NCBI RefSeq assembly: GCF_001477625.1
Contig: NZ_CP013692.1
Location: forward strand, 1,054,001-1,118,000
Source of the DNA: Paucibacter sp. KCTC 42545
Lineage (GTDB): Bacteria > Pseudomonadota > Gammaproteobacteria > Burkholderiales > Burkholderiaceae_C
Direction: 5' to 3'
Length of the DNA: 64,000 bases
In this document: piece after piece, positions 1 through 8,320 of the stretch
How the letters are laid out: the number at the start of each line of letters is the position of its first letter
How positions within the stretch are numbered: position 1 is the stretch's first letter
Made by a program: the position numbers and the translations under genes
The notes under the pieces: model-generated
What the model saw: only the letters and a program-made list of their open reading frames with translations
What the model was told of the DNA's origin: nothing
Database searches by the model: none

Positions 1-1
1 A

Positions 2-235
2 CTCGCGCCCGCCCTGGACACCCTGATCCGCCACAAGCTGCGCGTGCTGGGCGTGACCAATGGCCAGCGCGTGCCGGAAGACTGGCATCGCCTGTCGGCT
101 CAGGCTCTGGTGCAGCGCGCCTTGCGCAGCCAAGCCGCCGGCGCTTGGCGCATGGACAGTGCCGATGTGAATCTGATTTTTGCCGGTGGGCCAGCGCTCA
201 GCCCCCGCAGTGCCGCCGCTATGGGCACGCACTAG
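2..235 (+). CDS. flhF: FlhF C-terminal end (flagellar SRP-like GTPase), partial
   Basis: This frame is open from the left edge and ends at TAG 233-235, giving the last 77 residues of a longer protein. The stretch reading VLGVTNGQRVPEDWHR is typical of the end of the FlhF GTPase domain, an SRP54-like protein that sets the site and number of polar flagella. The G1-G4 nucleotide motifs lie outside the window. It is followed after 24 bases by an FlhG-like gene and then fliA, the usual flhF-flhG-fliA order of polar flagellates, which supports the call. The upstream part cannot be judged. Confidence 0.85.
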   Translation, partial: LAPALDTLIRHKLRVLGVTNGQRVPEDWHRLSAQALVQRALRSQAAGAWRMDSADVNLIFAGGPALSPRSAAAMGTH

Positions 236-259
236 ACCAAACCTGGGATCCCAGCCATC

Positions 260-1111
260 ATGATGCGCGACGTCAATCCTCATACCCTTGCCCCGCAAGA
301 TCAGGCCCATGGCCTGCGCCGGCTGTTTGCCAGCTCGCGGGTGCGCTTTATTCCAGTGGTCAGCAATCCGCATGTCATGGGTGCGGGCGTGCTCCTGGAA
401 GGTCTTTGCGCGGCTTTTGCCGAACTGGGTTTGCATACTCTGGTGGTGGATGCCGCCGAGTCCGCGCCCACGCCGTCCGAGCTGGCCTCGGTGGACCTGG
501 GCGCTTGTGTGGAGAGCTTGTCCAAAGACGTCTCCTACTTGGCCGCCCGTGGCCTGCCGATGCGCTACATCAATGCCAAGGGCTCGGCCGCACAGTTTCT
601 TGAAGTGGTGACCGAAGCCGCGCCGCAAGCCGATGTGGTGCTGCTGCACGCCAGTGCGGCGGAGTTGGCCCGTGTGGTCGCGCTGCGTGAAGTGCGCCCG
701 GTTTTGCTGGCTGATACCGATGCCAACAGCGTCACCCACGCTTATGCTGGCATGAAGTGGTTGGCCGGACGTGCCGGTCTGATGGTTTACAGCCTGCTGA
801 TGGCTTGCTCGCCGCAGCTACGCATGTCGGAGCGGATTGCCGAACAACTGAGCAGCTGTGCCGATGGTTTCCTTGGCGCGGTGCTGCGTGACTGGGCTTG
901 CCTGGACCCACGCACACCGAGCAGCGCCCCGATTTCGACTGAAGTGCGCCATCTGGCGCGTGAGTTGCTGATGGCCGCCCCTCCGGGTGCGGCGCTGGAG
1001 GCTTCGGTCGATGCCAGCCCCTTGCGGCCCGTGGCCCGCTCGCTGATGCGCCCCTCGGCGCCACAGCCTGCCCGCACCGTCGCTCGCCCGGCCGTCGCCG
1101 CCATTTACTGA
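260..1111 (+). CDS. flhG: FlhG/FleN-like MinD-family protein lacking a Walker A motif
   Basis: This 283-residue protein sits exactly where flhG is expected, between flhF and fliA. FlhG is a MinD-like ATPase that limits flagellar number with FlhF. The fold is suggested by a hydrophobic strand near residue 30 (FIPVVSNPHVMGAG), a Walker-B-like strand (LHTLVVDAAES, about residues 58-68) and QADVVLLHAS near residue 125. The deviant Walker A lysine motif (KGGVGKT) of true MinD/FlhG is absent; its place is taken by SNPHVMGAGVLLEG. The C-terminal 60 residues are Ala/Pro/Arg-rich. The assignment rests mainly on context; it may be a non-ATPase FlhG derivative. Confidence 0.7.
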   Translation: MMRDVNPHTLAPQDQAHGLRRLFASSRVRFIPVVSNPHVMGAGVLLEGLCAAFAELGLHTLVVDAAESAPTPSELASVDLGACVESLSKDVSYLAARGLPMRYINAKGSAAQFLEVVTEAAPQADVVLLHASAAELARVVALREVRPVLLADTDANSVTHAYAGMKWLAGRAGLMVYSLLMACSPQLRMSERIAEQLSSCADGFLGAVLRDWACLDPRTPSSAPISTEVRHLARELLMAAPPGAALEASVDASPLRPVARSLMRPSAPQPARTVARPAVAAIY

Positions 1112-1129
1112 TTGCAGCTGGAGCTGAAG

Positions 1130-1843
1130 ATGTATACCGCCAAAGGCCGCCTCGATAACTCCTCCCTCATCAAACAGTACAGCCCGTTGGTGCGCCGCTT
1201 GGCCCACCAGATGATCGCCAAGCTGCCCGCCAATATCGAAATCGACGACCTGATCCAGGTCGGCCTGATCGGCCTGACCGACGCGCTCTCGCGCTTCGAC
1301 GTGGGTCAGGGCGTGCAGTTCGAAACCTTCGCCACCCAGCGCATCCGCGGCGCCATGCTCGATGAGCTGCGCGGTGGTGACTGGATGAGCCGCGGCACCC
1401 GCCGCCAGCAACGCGATATCGAAGGCGCCGTGCGCAAGCTGGAGCAAAAGCTCGGTCGCGCCCCGGCCGAAAGCGAAATTGCCGCCGAGATGGGCGTGAG
1501 CCTCGCCGACTATCAGGAGTTGCTCGGCAAGGTGCGCGGCACCCAGCTGGTCTACCTGGAAGATATGTCCGGTGACGAAGGTGATGAAGACTTCCTGGAT
1601 CGCCACGTAGCCGATCACAGCAACAACCCGATGCTCAAGCTGCAGGACCATCGCATGCGCGAGGCCCTGGTGGCAGCCATCAAGAACCTGCCCGAGCGCG
1701 AGCAGTTCATGATGAGCATGTACTACGAGCACGATATGAATCTGAAAGAGATTGCGGTAGTCTTGAAGGTCACCGAATCGCGGGTTTGCCAGTTGCATAG
1801 CCAAGCCATTGCCCGCCTGCGGGTGAAGTTGCGCGATTGGTGA
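1130..1843 (+). CDS. fliA: RNA polymerase sigma factor FliA (sigma-28)
   Basis: This 237-residue flagellar sigma factor directs late flagellar and chemotaxis genes and is held inactive by FlgM (encoded at 27.1 kb). Region 2 is clear near residues 15-85 (SPLVRRLAHQM, EIDDLIQVGLIGL, ATQRIRGAMLDELR), region 3 follows, and region 4 has the helix-turn-helix LKVTESRVCQLHSQAI near the end. The start is ATG 1130 because GGAG at 1120-1123 lies 6 bases before it; a TTG at 1112 would have no ribosome site. The stop of the FlhG-like gene lies 18 bases upstream, so the genes are probably cotranscribed. Confidence 0.95.
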   Translation: MYTAKGRLDNSSLIKQYSPLVRRLAHQMIAKLPANIEIDDLIQVGLIGLTDALSRFDVGQGVQFETFATQRIRGAMLDELRGGDWMSRGTRRQQRDIEGAVRKLEQKLGRAPAESEIAAEMGVSLADYQELLGKVRGTQLVYLEDMSGDEGDEDFLDRHVADHSNNPMLKLQDHRMREALVAAIKNLPEREQFMMSMYYEHDMNLKEIAVVLKVTESRVCQLHSQAIARLRVKLRDW

Positions 1844-1947
1844 GTTCGGCGAACAAGGTCTGAAACAAAGGCTGGCAGCGTCGCCCGAGAGCCACCGCCA
1901 GCGGTTTGTGCAAGCAAGTAAGCAAGCAATCAAGTGAGGGCAGATTG

Positions 1948-3327
1948 ATGCGGTTCTGGTGGACACCCCGGCCGAATGGCCCAGCCGCAGCCCAGTCGGC
2001 AGCACAAGCCCCCTCTGAATTGAGTACCTCTGCGAGCGGCACCGCTGCGGCCATGAAGCAGGTGGTGCAGCAGATCTCCCGCGCCATTTCCAACGTTGGC
2101 AAAGACGCCGCCGAGGTGCGCGGGCTCTTGGAAGACACGCAAAAAGTCGTGCTTGCCCAAGCCGAGGCCATGGGTGCCTTGTCGCAGGATCTGGCCTCGG
2201 TGCGCGAAGCGCAATCGGCCATCAGTCGTTCAACCACCCAATCCGGAGCCGCCGTGGTGCGCGCCAGCCAGGCGCTGGACGGCGTTGGCAATGAAGTCGG
2301 CGGCATTGTTCAAACCTTGCACCAGGTCTCGGACGCGGCGTCCGAGATCACAAAAATTGCCCTGCAGACGCGCTTGGTCGCCTTCAATGCCTCGGTCGAG
2401 GCGCGGCGAGCCGGCGAGGCCGGGCGCGGTTTTGGTGTCGTGGCCGATGCCGTCAAGGCTTTGGCCGGACAAGTGGAAAACTCATCCAAAGCCATCATGG
2501 GTACGGTGTCCGCACTGGACACACGCATCGAGGCCTTCAGCCGCGAGTTGCGCAATGACCCCGGCCACGCCAACCGCAGTGCCATTCATCAAGCGTTTGC
2601 ACAAGTGCAGGCGGATGTGGGGCAGATCAATACCTCGGCCGAGCAAAGCGAGAAGACCATCGGCGCTCTGGGTGGCCGAGTGGCGGATTTAGAGCGCGAG
2701 ATTCAGCAAGCCATGGTCAAGCTGGACGCCGCGTTTTCCTGCAGCGACCGATTCTTGAGACTCTCGGAGCAGGTGATCGAGCAGATCGCCGACTCTGGCG
2801 TGGAGGTCGAGGACGCGCCTTTTATCCAGGCCGCACAGCAAGCCGCGGCGGAAATCGCCGGTTTGTTGGCCCAGGCCCTGCAGCGCGGCGACATTCAGCT
2901 GGCCCAGTTGTTTGATGAACACTATCAAGCCATACCGGGCAGCAATCCGGCCCAGCATCTGACTCAGTTCGTGGCGCTGGCCGACCGACTGTTCCCGGCG
3001 GTTCAAGAGCGCATGCTCGATTTCAGCGACAAGGTGGTCTATTGCATTGCCGTGGACCGCAACGGTTATGTGGCCGCTCACAACAAGAAGTATTGCCAGC
3101 CGCAGCGTGCCGGTGATGTGGTGTGGAACACCGCCAATAGCCGCTACCGGCGCATCTTCAATGACCGCACCGGCCTGGTCTCGGCGCGCAACCAGCGGCC
3201 TTTTTTGTTGCAGACCTATCGGCGCGATATGGGCGGGGGCAAGTTCGTGCTCTTGAAGGAGGTGTCTGCGCCCATCGTGGTGGGCGGCAGGCATTGGGGC
3301 GGGCTGCGCCTGGCGTTCAACTTCTAA
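1948..3327 (+). CDS. Soluble methyl-accepting chemotaxis protein with C-terminal sensor-like domain
   Basis: This 459-residue chemoreceptor has no transmembrane helix. It starts with a short basic/tryptophan segment (MRFWWTPRPNG), then a long helical signalling region about residues 30-270 with the tip-like stretch RLVAFNASVEARRAGEAGRGF, which contacts CheA/CheW in this family. After a linker, residues 340-459 form an alpha/beta domain (CIAVDRNGYVAAHNKKY, FNDRTGLVSARNQRPFLLQ) resembling a Cache/PAS-like sensor placed after the signalling domain. GAGG at 1936-1939 supports ATG 1948. It lies 104 bases after fliA, so a flagellar role is likely. The ligand is unknown. Confidence 0.88.
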   Translation: MRFWWTPRPNGPAAAQSAAQAPSELSTSASGTAAAMKQVVQQISRAISNVGKDAAEVRGLLEDTQKVVLAQAEAMGALSQDLASVREAQSAISRSTTQSGAAVVRASQALDGVGNEVGGIVQTLHQVSDAASEITKIALQTRLVAFNASVEARRAGEAGRGFGVVADAVKALAGQVENSSKAIMGTVSALDTRIEAFSRELRNDPGHANRSAIHQAFAQVQADVGQINTSAEQSEKTIGALGGRVADLEREIQQAMVKLDAAFSCSDRFLRLSEQVIEQIADSGVEVEDAPFIQAAQQAAAEIAGLLAQALQRGDIQLAQLFDEHYQAIPGSNPAQHLTQFVALADRLFPAVQERMLDFSDKVVYCIAVDRNGYVAAHNKKYCQPQRAGDVVWNTANSRYRRIFNDRTGLVSARNQRPFLLQTYRRDMGGGKFVLLKEVSAPIVVGGRHWGGLRLAFNF

Positions 3328-3418
3328 GCTCGGCGCGCCGCTGTTGCGTTGATGCGCTCATGGCCGACTCCGCTGTTGCAGCGGCCTCCCGTCATTAAGC
3401 TGCCGCTCGGGCAGTCCC

Positions 3419-5299
3419 TCAAGGCGCCACGCAAGCCCTGTTCTTGCCGGTGTGCTTGGCTTCGTACAGCGCCACATCGGCGCGGTCCAGGGCGGCCTCC
3501 AGCGTTTCCCCGGCTCGGTACAGCGTCACGCCGGCCGAGAAGGTGACGAACACATCCCGACCTTCGTGCATGAATAAGCTGGCCGAGAGCGCGCGCTGCA
3601 GGCGTTGCAGCACGGCCTGGGCTTCCTCGATGGGGGTGCGCGGCAGCATCAGTACGAACTCTTCGCCGCCGTAACGCGCCACTAGGTCACCGGGGCGCAG
3701 CGAAGCCTGCACCCGTTCGGCCAAAGACTTCAGCGCCACATCGCCGGCGCCGTGGCCCAAGCTGTCATTGAGCTTTTTGAAGTTGTCGATGTCCAGCAAG
3801 GCCAGGGCGATGCGTTGGGTATCGCCCTCGCTGACGGCGTCACCACTGTCGCGCTCAAGCTTGGCTTGCTCGGTAGCGAAGGCGGCAAGCAAGCCCCGGC
3901 GGTTGGCGATCTGCGTCAGCTGATCGGTTTGCACCTCGTTGGAGAGTCGTAGCAACTCGCCTTCCAGCGCTTCGACGCGCTGGCTCAGGCTATTGGCCTT
4001 GTCATGTTCGCTGCTCAAGCGCGCTTGGGTTTGCTGCACCAGGGACTGCACGCTGCGGCTTTCCTCCACCATCTCGCGCACCACGCCTGCCAGGCTCTCC
4101 AGGCTATCCGCCTTTTCGATCACCTCGGCATAGCGGCCGACGCTGCTCTGGAAACGGTCGGTGTGCTGGCCCAACTCACCGAGCTCGGCCAGCATTTGGT
4201 GGATCATGGACTTGAGCGAATCACGGGCCTTTTTGCGATCCTCTCGCAGAGCGCGCTGGCGTTCTCGCGTGCCGCCCAGCATCTCGGTGACGGAGCGCAC
4301 GCCGCGGCCGCTCAGGCCTTGCTCCAGCGTGTTGTTCATGGCCTCGCACTGGCCGCGCGCCCAGGAGTCGTCTTCCGCCAAATCAACCAAGCTGGCGCTC
4401 AATTCACGGCATAGCTGGCCCAGCTCGGTGAACATATGCTGGCGGTGATCCAGCAGGTGGCGGGCGCGCTGACACAGCTGCTCCATCTGGGCAGCGGCTT
4501 GCGGGCTGACGCCTTGCACTTGAAGTTGCAGCTGCGCGGCCTTGAGCTCGCCCATCAATTCGTCCGCATAGCCCTCGGGGCTCTGCAGGGCGTGCTGCAC
4601 GGTGGCGTGCAGGCTGGATTCAATTTGCGGCCACTGGGCGGCGTCTGCGGCCGGGCTGGTCGCGCTGGACGGAGAGGCTGGCTCAAAGGGCTCATCGGCC
4701 TCGGCGCCGAAATTGGACAGGCCAGCATCTTCATCCATGAAGAACTGGCTGGGCGTGCCGCCGGCGTCATCCGAGGTGGCGATGCTGCTGTCGGCCACGT
4801 CAGAGTCCCAGCTGGCCACCAACTGTTGCAGGCGCTTGATCAAGCGCTGGCTGTCGCTGCGATTGCCTTCCAGCACGCGCTGCAAGCCGTCTTTTTTGCG
4901 TGCCACGGTCCACTGGCGGCCGCCGCGCTCCAGCCCGCGGATCAGGCGCTCCAGCACCTGGGCCAGAGCCTCAGCTTGCGCGACAGGGCCGACGGTTTGT
5001 TGCAGGCGCTCGACTTGGCGCAGCGCCTCGTCCCAGCGCGATTCGCGCACGCACACCTGCAGATCAAGGCGGGCCTGGCTGCCGCTCACACCCAATGCGA
5101 GCAGCTTGGTAAGCAGTGTCTGGGCGCGCTCTGGTAAAGCGGCTGGTGTGGCCTCGGTACCCGACTCCACGGCGTAGGCGCGGGCGTAATTCTCGGGCGT
5201 GGGCTCCAGTTGCGCTTGGGCCAGGCGCAGAAAAGCGGCTTTGGCGATCTGGGCGCTGGTGGCGCCGGCGGGCGCGCGGGAGCTGCGTCGCTCATCCAT
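3419..5299 (-). CDS. Diguanylate cyclase (GGDEF family, GGEEF active site)
   Basis: This 626-residue soluble protein makes cyclic-di-GMP from two GTP. The C-terminal GGDEF domain (about residues 460-626) has the signature GGEEF at 544-548 and an inhibitory I-site RPGD at 535-538 with the normal five-residue spacing, so feedback inhibition is expected. The N-terminal 450 residues are mainly helical with coiled-coil character; the stretch TPENYARAY near residue 35 recurs in other betaproteobacterial cyclases. An AAAGG sequence stands 8-9 bases before ATG 5299. It is downstream of the REC-PAS-GGDEF-EAL gene with a 30-base gap, so the two may share a transcript. Confidence 0.92.
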   Translation of the reverse strand: MDERRSSRAPAGATSAQIAKAAFLRLAQAQLEPTPENYARAYAVESGTEATPAALPERAQTLLTKLLALGVSGSQARLDLQVCVRESRWDEALRQVERLQQTVGPVAQAEALAQVLERLIRGLERGGRQWTVARKKDGLQRVLEGNRSDSQRLIKRLQQLVASWDSDVADSSIATSDDAGGTPSQFFMDEDAGLSNFGAEADEPFEPASPSSATSPAADAAQWPQIESSLHATVQHALQSPEGYADELMGELKAAQLQLQVQGVSPQAAAQMEQLCQRARHLLDHRQHMFTELGQLCRELSASLVDLAEDDSWARGQCEAMNNTLEQGLSGRGVRSVTEMLGGTRERQRALREDRKKARDSLKSMIHQMLAELGELGQHTDRFQSSVGRYAEVIEKADSLESLAGVVREMVEESRSVQSLVQQTQARLSSEHDKANSLSQRVEALEGELLRLSNEVQTDQLTQIANRRGLLAAFATEQAKLERDSGDAVSEGDTQRIALALLDIDNFKKLNDSLGHGAGDVALKSLAERVQASLRPGDLVARYGGEEFVLMLPRTPIEEAQAVLQRLQRALSASLFMHEGRDVFVTFSAGVTLYRAGETLEAALDRADVALYEAKHTGKNRACVAP

Positions 5300-5329
5300 G
5301 ACTAGGACCTTTTACTCTAACTTTTTTGT

Positions 5330-7585
5330 TCAACGGCGACCGCCCTGTGGGCGGTGCGTGCCATTGCCAGGTTCAATGTCTCGCAGTTCTTGCGCCTCAG
5401 CGTCGGCCCGCGCGATCCAGGGCGCTTTGCGCGGCAGCACGGTCTGCGCCAGCCACAGCTCCACCTCCTCGGGGGGCAGCGGCTTGCTGAACAAAAAGCC
5501 CTGCATCAGGCTGCAGCCCAGGCGGTGCAAGACATCCATCTGACGCAGGGTCTCCACGCCTTCGGCGATCACGCGCAGGCCCATGGCGCGTGCCAGGGCG
5601 ATGATGGCGGTGACAACGGCCGAGCTTTGCGGCGTGATGCCCAGGTCGCGCACAAAAGTGCGGTCGATCTTGACCTCCGAGATCGGCAGGGTGGTCAGAT
5701 AGGCCAGCGAGGAATAGCCGGTGCCGAAGTCATCGATGGAGATTTCGACGCCTACTTCATTGAGGCGGTGCAGGGCCGGAATGACCTTCTGCAAATCCTT
5801 CATCAGATTGTTTTCGGTGATCTCCAGTTGAATGGAGCGGTGCGGCACACCGTAGCTGCTGACGCATTGGTGGATGTGCTCGACCAGATCGGAGCGTTCG
5901 AACATGCGGCTGGGCAGATTGACCGCGATGGAGTCGGAAAAGCCGAAGTTGAGCTGCCAGATCTTGGCTTGGCGGGCGGCTTCCTTGATCGCCCATTCCG
6001 ACAGCGGCACGATCAGGCCGGTTTCTTCGGCCAGCGGGATGAAATCGGCAGGGGAGATTAGCTTGTCGCCGCGCTTCCAGCGCATCAAGGCCTCGGCACC
6101 CACCATGCGCGCGCCACGCACATCGATCTTGGGCTGGTAGTGCAGCACGATCTCGCCGCGTTCCAGTGCCTTGTGCAGGGCGCTTTCCAGCTCCAGCTTC
6201 TCGCGTCCCTGGCCGGCCAGCTGCGGCGTGTAGAGCGCGGCCGCATTGCGGCCTTGCGACTTCACCGCGTACATGGCCACGTCGGAATTGCGCAGCAGAT
6301 CCGCCATGGTCAGGCCATCGCGCGGGTAGATGGCAATGCCCACGCTGGCCGTGACAAAACACTCCTGGCCGGAGATGAAGATGGGCTCACGCAGGGCTTC
6401 GAGCACCCTTCCGGCAACGCGCTCGGCATCGCGTTCGTCAGCGATCTCGGGCAGCAGGGCGACGAACTCGTCGCCGCCCAGTCGGCCCACGGCTTCGAGC
6501 GAGCGATGCGAGCGCCCGCCGACGGTCTCCAGCATGCCTTCCATGACTTGGTCTGAGTGGCGCACGCAGGCGCGCAGGCGGCGGCCCACTTCCACCAGCA
6601 ATTCGTCACCGGCTTGGTGGCCCAGGGTGTCGTTGATGATCTTGAAGCGGTCCAGGTCAATCAGCAGCAGGCCCACTTCGTGGCTGCCGCGGCGGGCCTG
6701 CTCGATGGCACGTTCCACCCGCCAGATCAGCTGGCGCCGGTTCGGCAGGCCGGTGAGGGCGTCGAAATGCGCCAGCTGGCGGATGCGGTCCTCAGCCTGG
6801 CGGCGGTCGGTCACATCCTGCATCACGCCGGTGTAGCCGTTGGCATTGCCTTGTTCGTTGAACTCGGGTTCGGCCTCGATGTGGACGACGCGTTGGCGGC
6901 CGTCCTGCAAGGTCACGGCCAAATCGGTGACCAGCACCGAGTTGTGTGCCAGCACATCGCGCAGCAGGCGCAGGAACAAAACCCGCTCCTCATGTGGCAC
7001 CATGCGCATCACGCCGATGAAATCAAGCCGCTCGGCCGGGCCGCGGCCAAACACACGCAAGGCCTCGGCGGCCAGATGAAAGCCGCGTTGCTGCTGCCAC
7101 TCGAAGCTGCCCATGCGGGCCAGGTCTTGCGCGCGCGCCAGCTTGGCCTTGCTGCGCTCAAGCTCGATACGGGTGCGGGATGAGCGCAGCAAATAGCGCA
7201 GCCGCCCGGACAGCAAGCTCCATTGCGGCGACTTGACGAAGAAATCGGTGGCACCGACCTGGTAGGCCAGATTGATGGAGGCCTCATCATCGAGGCCGGT
7301 CAACATCAGCACCGGGGTGGATTCGAAACCGGGTAACTCGCGCAGGCGGCGGCAGGTTTCGAAGCCGTCCATCTCCGGCATCATGGCGTCCAGCACGATG
7401 ATGTCGGGCGCGCTCTGCGCCATCATGTCCAGGGCTTGCTGGCCACCGTGAGCCACGCTGACCTCGAAGTCGCGGCTGCGCAGGGCCGAGGCGGTCAGCA
7501 GCAGATTGACTTCATCGTCATCAACCAAGAGCACCTTGGGTTGCTTCGGATCACCGTCATCGTGCAATGTGCCAACTGAAATCAT
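5330..7585 (-). CDS. Response regulator with REC, PAS, GGDEF and EAL domains
   Basis: This 751-residue cyclic-di-GMP protein has a receiver domain (residues 17-135, phosphoacceptor D66 in VLDAMMP), a PAS-like segment (about 155-260), a GGDEF domain (265-450, GGDEF at 370-374) and an EAL domain (460-720, EAL at 498-500, DDFGTGYSSL near 645). Both catalytic signatures are intact, so synthesis, hydrolysis or GTP-regulated hydrolysis are all possible. An extra segment of about 19 residues separates the RHSD sequence (342-345) from GGDEF, which displaces the usual I-site. Its ATG overlaps the stop of the upstream Hpt gene (ATGA), which implies translational coupling and phosphotransfer from that protein. 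Confidence 0.92.
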   Translation of the reverse strand: MISVGTLHDDGDPKQPKVLLVDDDEVNLLLTASALRSRDFEVSVAHGGQQALDMMAQSAPDIIVLDAMMPEMDGFETCRRLRELPGFESTPVLMLTGLDDEASINLAYQVGATDFFVKSPQWSLLSGRLRYLLRSSRTRIELERSKAKLARAQDLARMGSFEWQQQRGFHLAAEALRVFGRGPAERLDFIGVMRMVPHEERVLFLRLLRDVLAHNSVLVTDLAVTLQDGRQRVVHIEAEPEFNEQGNANGYTGVMQDVTDRRQAEDRIRQLAHFDALTGLPNRRQLIWRVERAIEQARRGSHEVGLLLIDLDRFKIINDTLGHQAGDELLVEVGRRLRACVRHSDQVMEGMLETVGGRSHRSLEAVGRLGGDEFVALLPEIADERDAERVAGRVLEALREPIFISGQECFVTASVGIAIYPRDGLTMADLLRNSDVAMYAVKSQGRNAAALYTPQLAGQGREKLELESALHKALERGEIVLHYQPKIDVRGARMVGAEALMRWKRGDKLISPADFIPLAEETGLIVPLSEWAIKEAARQAKIWQLNFGFSDSIAVNLPSRMFERSDLVEHIHQCVSSYGVPHRSIQLEITENNLMKDLQKVIPALHRLNEVGVEISIDDFGTGYSSLAYLTTLPISEVKIDRTFVRDLGITPQSSAVVTAIIALARAMGLRVIAEGVETLRQMDVLHRLGCSLMQGFLFSKPLPPEEVELWLAQTVLPRKAPWIARADAEAQELRDIEPGNGTHRPQGGRR

Positions 7586-8004
7586 TGGGGCCCCGGCATG
7601 CGCATCGTCGACAAGGCCTGCTTCACCTGAGCAAGCTCTGCAAGCATATCGTCTAGTTTCGCTGCTAGGCCGCCAGTTTCACCATTCCGAGCCATCAATT
7701 CGACCTCGGCGCACAAGGCGGAGGCCTTCAACGCGCCCAAGCTGGCCGACGAAGACTTCAGGGTATGGCTGACGTGACGAACCACATTGAGGTCCATTTC
7801 GGGGGCGCGGGCCTGCTGCAGGTCCGGCAGCAGCCGATCCAGGGACTTCAAATAGGCCTCGATCACCCGCTCCACCAGTTTGTTGCTGCCATCCGGGTCG
7901 AGCTCAAACAGGCGCTCAAGCGCTTGCGCGTCGAGACCTTCGGGAACGGTCCATTCGCTGCTACGGTCAGGTGACGAAGATTCTGGCAAGGGACGCGGCT
8001 GCAT
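7582..8004 (-). CDS. Hpt-domain phosphotransfer protein
   Basis: This small protein of 140 residues is a single histidine phosphotransfer domain. The phosphorylatable histidine is H80 in HTLKSSSASLGA, with a second helix of the bundle near CAEVELMAR. Such proteins relay phosphate from a hybrid kinase to a receiver domain. The stop overlaps the start of the REC-PAS-GGDEF-EAL gene by four bases, so that regulator is the obvious partner. ATG 8004 is chosen; an in-frame TTG at 8010 is the alternative and neither has a clear ribosome site. No hybrid kinase is adjacent, so the phosphate source is unknown. Confidence 0.85.
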   Translation of the reverse strand: MQPRPLPESSSPDRSSEWTVPEGLDAQALERLFELDPDGSNKLVERVIEAYLKSLDRLLPDLQQARAPEMDLNVVRHVSHTLKSSSASLGALKASALCAEVELMARNGETGGLAAKLDDMLAELAQVKQALSTMRMPGPQ

Positions 8005-8169
8005 GTTCAAAAGGCGTGCTGAGCGTTAGTTAGGTTCGCAGGGGCGTGGGGCTGGGCTTTTGAGGTCCGGTGCCAAAAACACCGGGAATGTGCGCGCAGC
8101 CACAAGCCATGCGAGTTATTTTTTTAAAAACAGAACTGCAAGCTGCAATGTAGCTTGATAGTCATAGCG

Positions 8170-8197
8170 ATATCGGCCTGTCAGCCCAGGGAATTTG
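8170..8197 (-). promoter_or_regulatory. Possible sigma-28 (FliA) promoter for hpt operon
   Basis: On the minus strand CAAA (8197-8194) is followed after 16 bases by GCCGATAT (8177-8170). The FliA consensus is TAAA-N15-GCCGATAA, so the -10 matches 7 of 8 bases and the -35 matches 3 of 4, with one extra spacer base. The site is about 165 bases before the hpt start. FliA is encoded nearby, but the match is only moderate. Confidence 0.3.
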
Positions 8198-8283
8198 GGG
8201 TGTTTCCGTGCCTTTCTTGGCGCTTTGGCGCCAAGCTCTTGTGCCAACCGGCTTCACGGGGCGGCGCGTGTCGCGCTTGAGCT

Positions 8284-8313
8284 TGGTTTGGGGCTGCACA
8301 TGATCCTTACAAT
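8284..8313 (+). promoter_or_regulatory. Possible sigma-70 promoter for histidine kinase
   Basis: TTGGTT at 8284-8289 and TACAAT at 8308-8313 are separated by 18 bases. The -10 is only 7 bases from ATG 8321, so transcription would begin at or next to the start codon and give a leaderless or nearly leaderless message. Confidence 0.4.
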
Positions 8314-8320
8314 GCCGCTC

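Larger units (their letters stand above)
8005..8320. other. Divergent intergenic region, hpt / histidine kinase
   Basis: This 316-base gap separates two divergent signalling genes and must hold both promoters. It includes an AT-rich patch at 8117-8132 (TTATTTTTTTAAAAAC), a possible sigma-28 site for the leftward hpt operon at 8170-8197, and a possible rightward sigma-70 promoter at 8284-8313. I see no RNA gene or repeat in it. Confidence 0.5.

Noticed and set aside
818..2005. Long reverse-strand open frame of 395 codons across fliA
   Set aside because: It is antisense to the clear FlhG-like and FliA genes, has no family motifs and arises from high GC codon bias.
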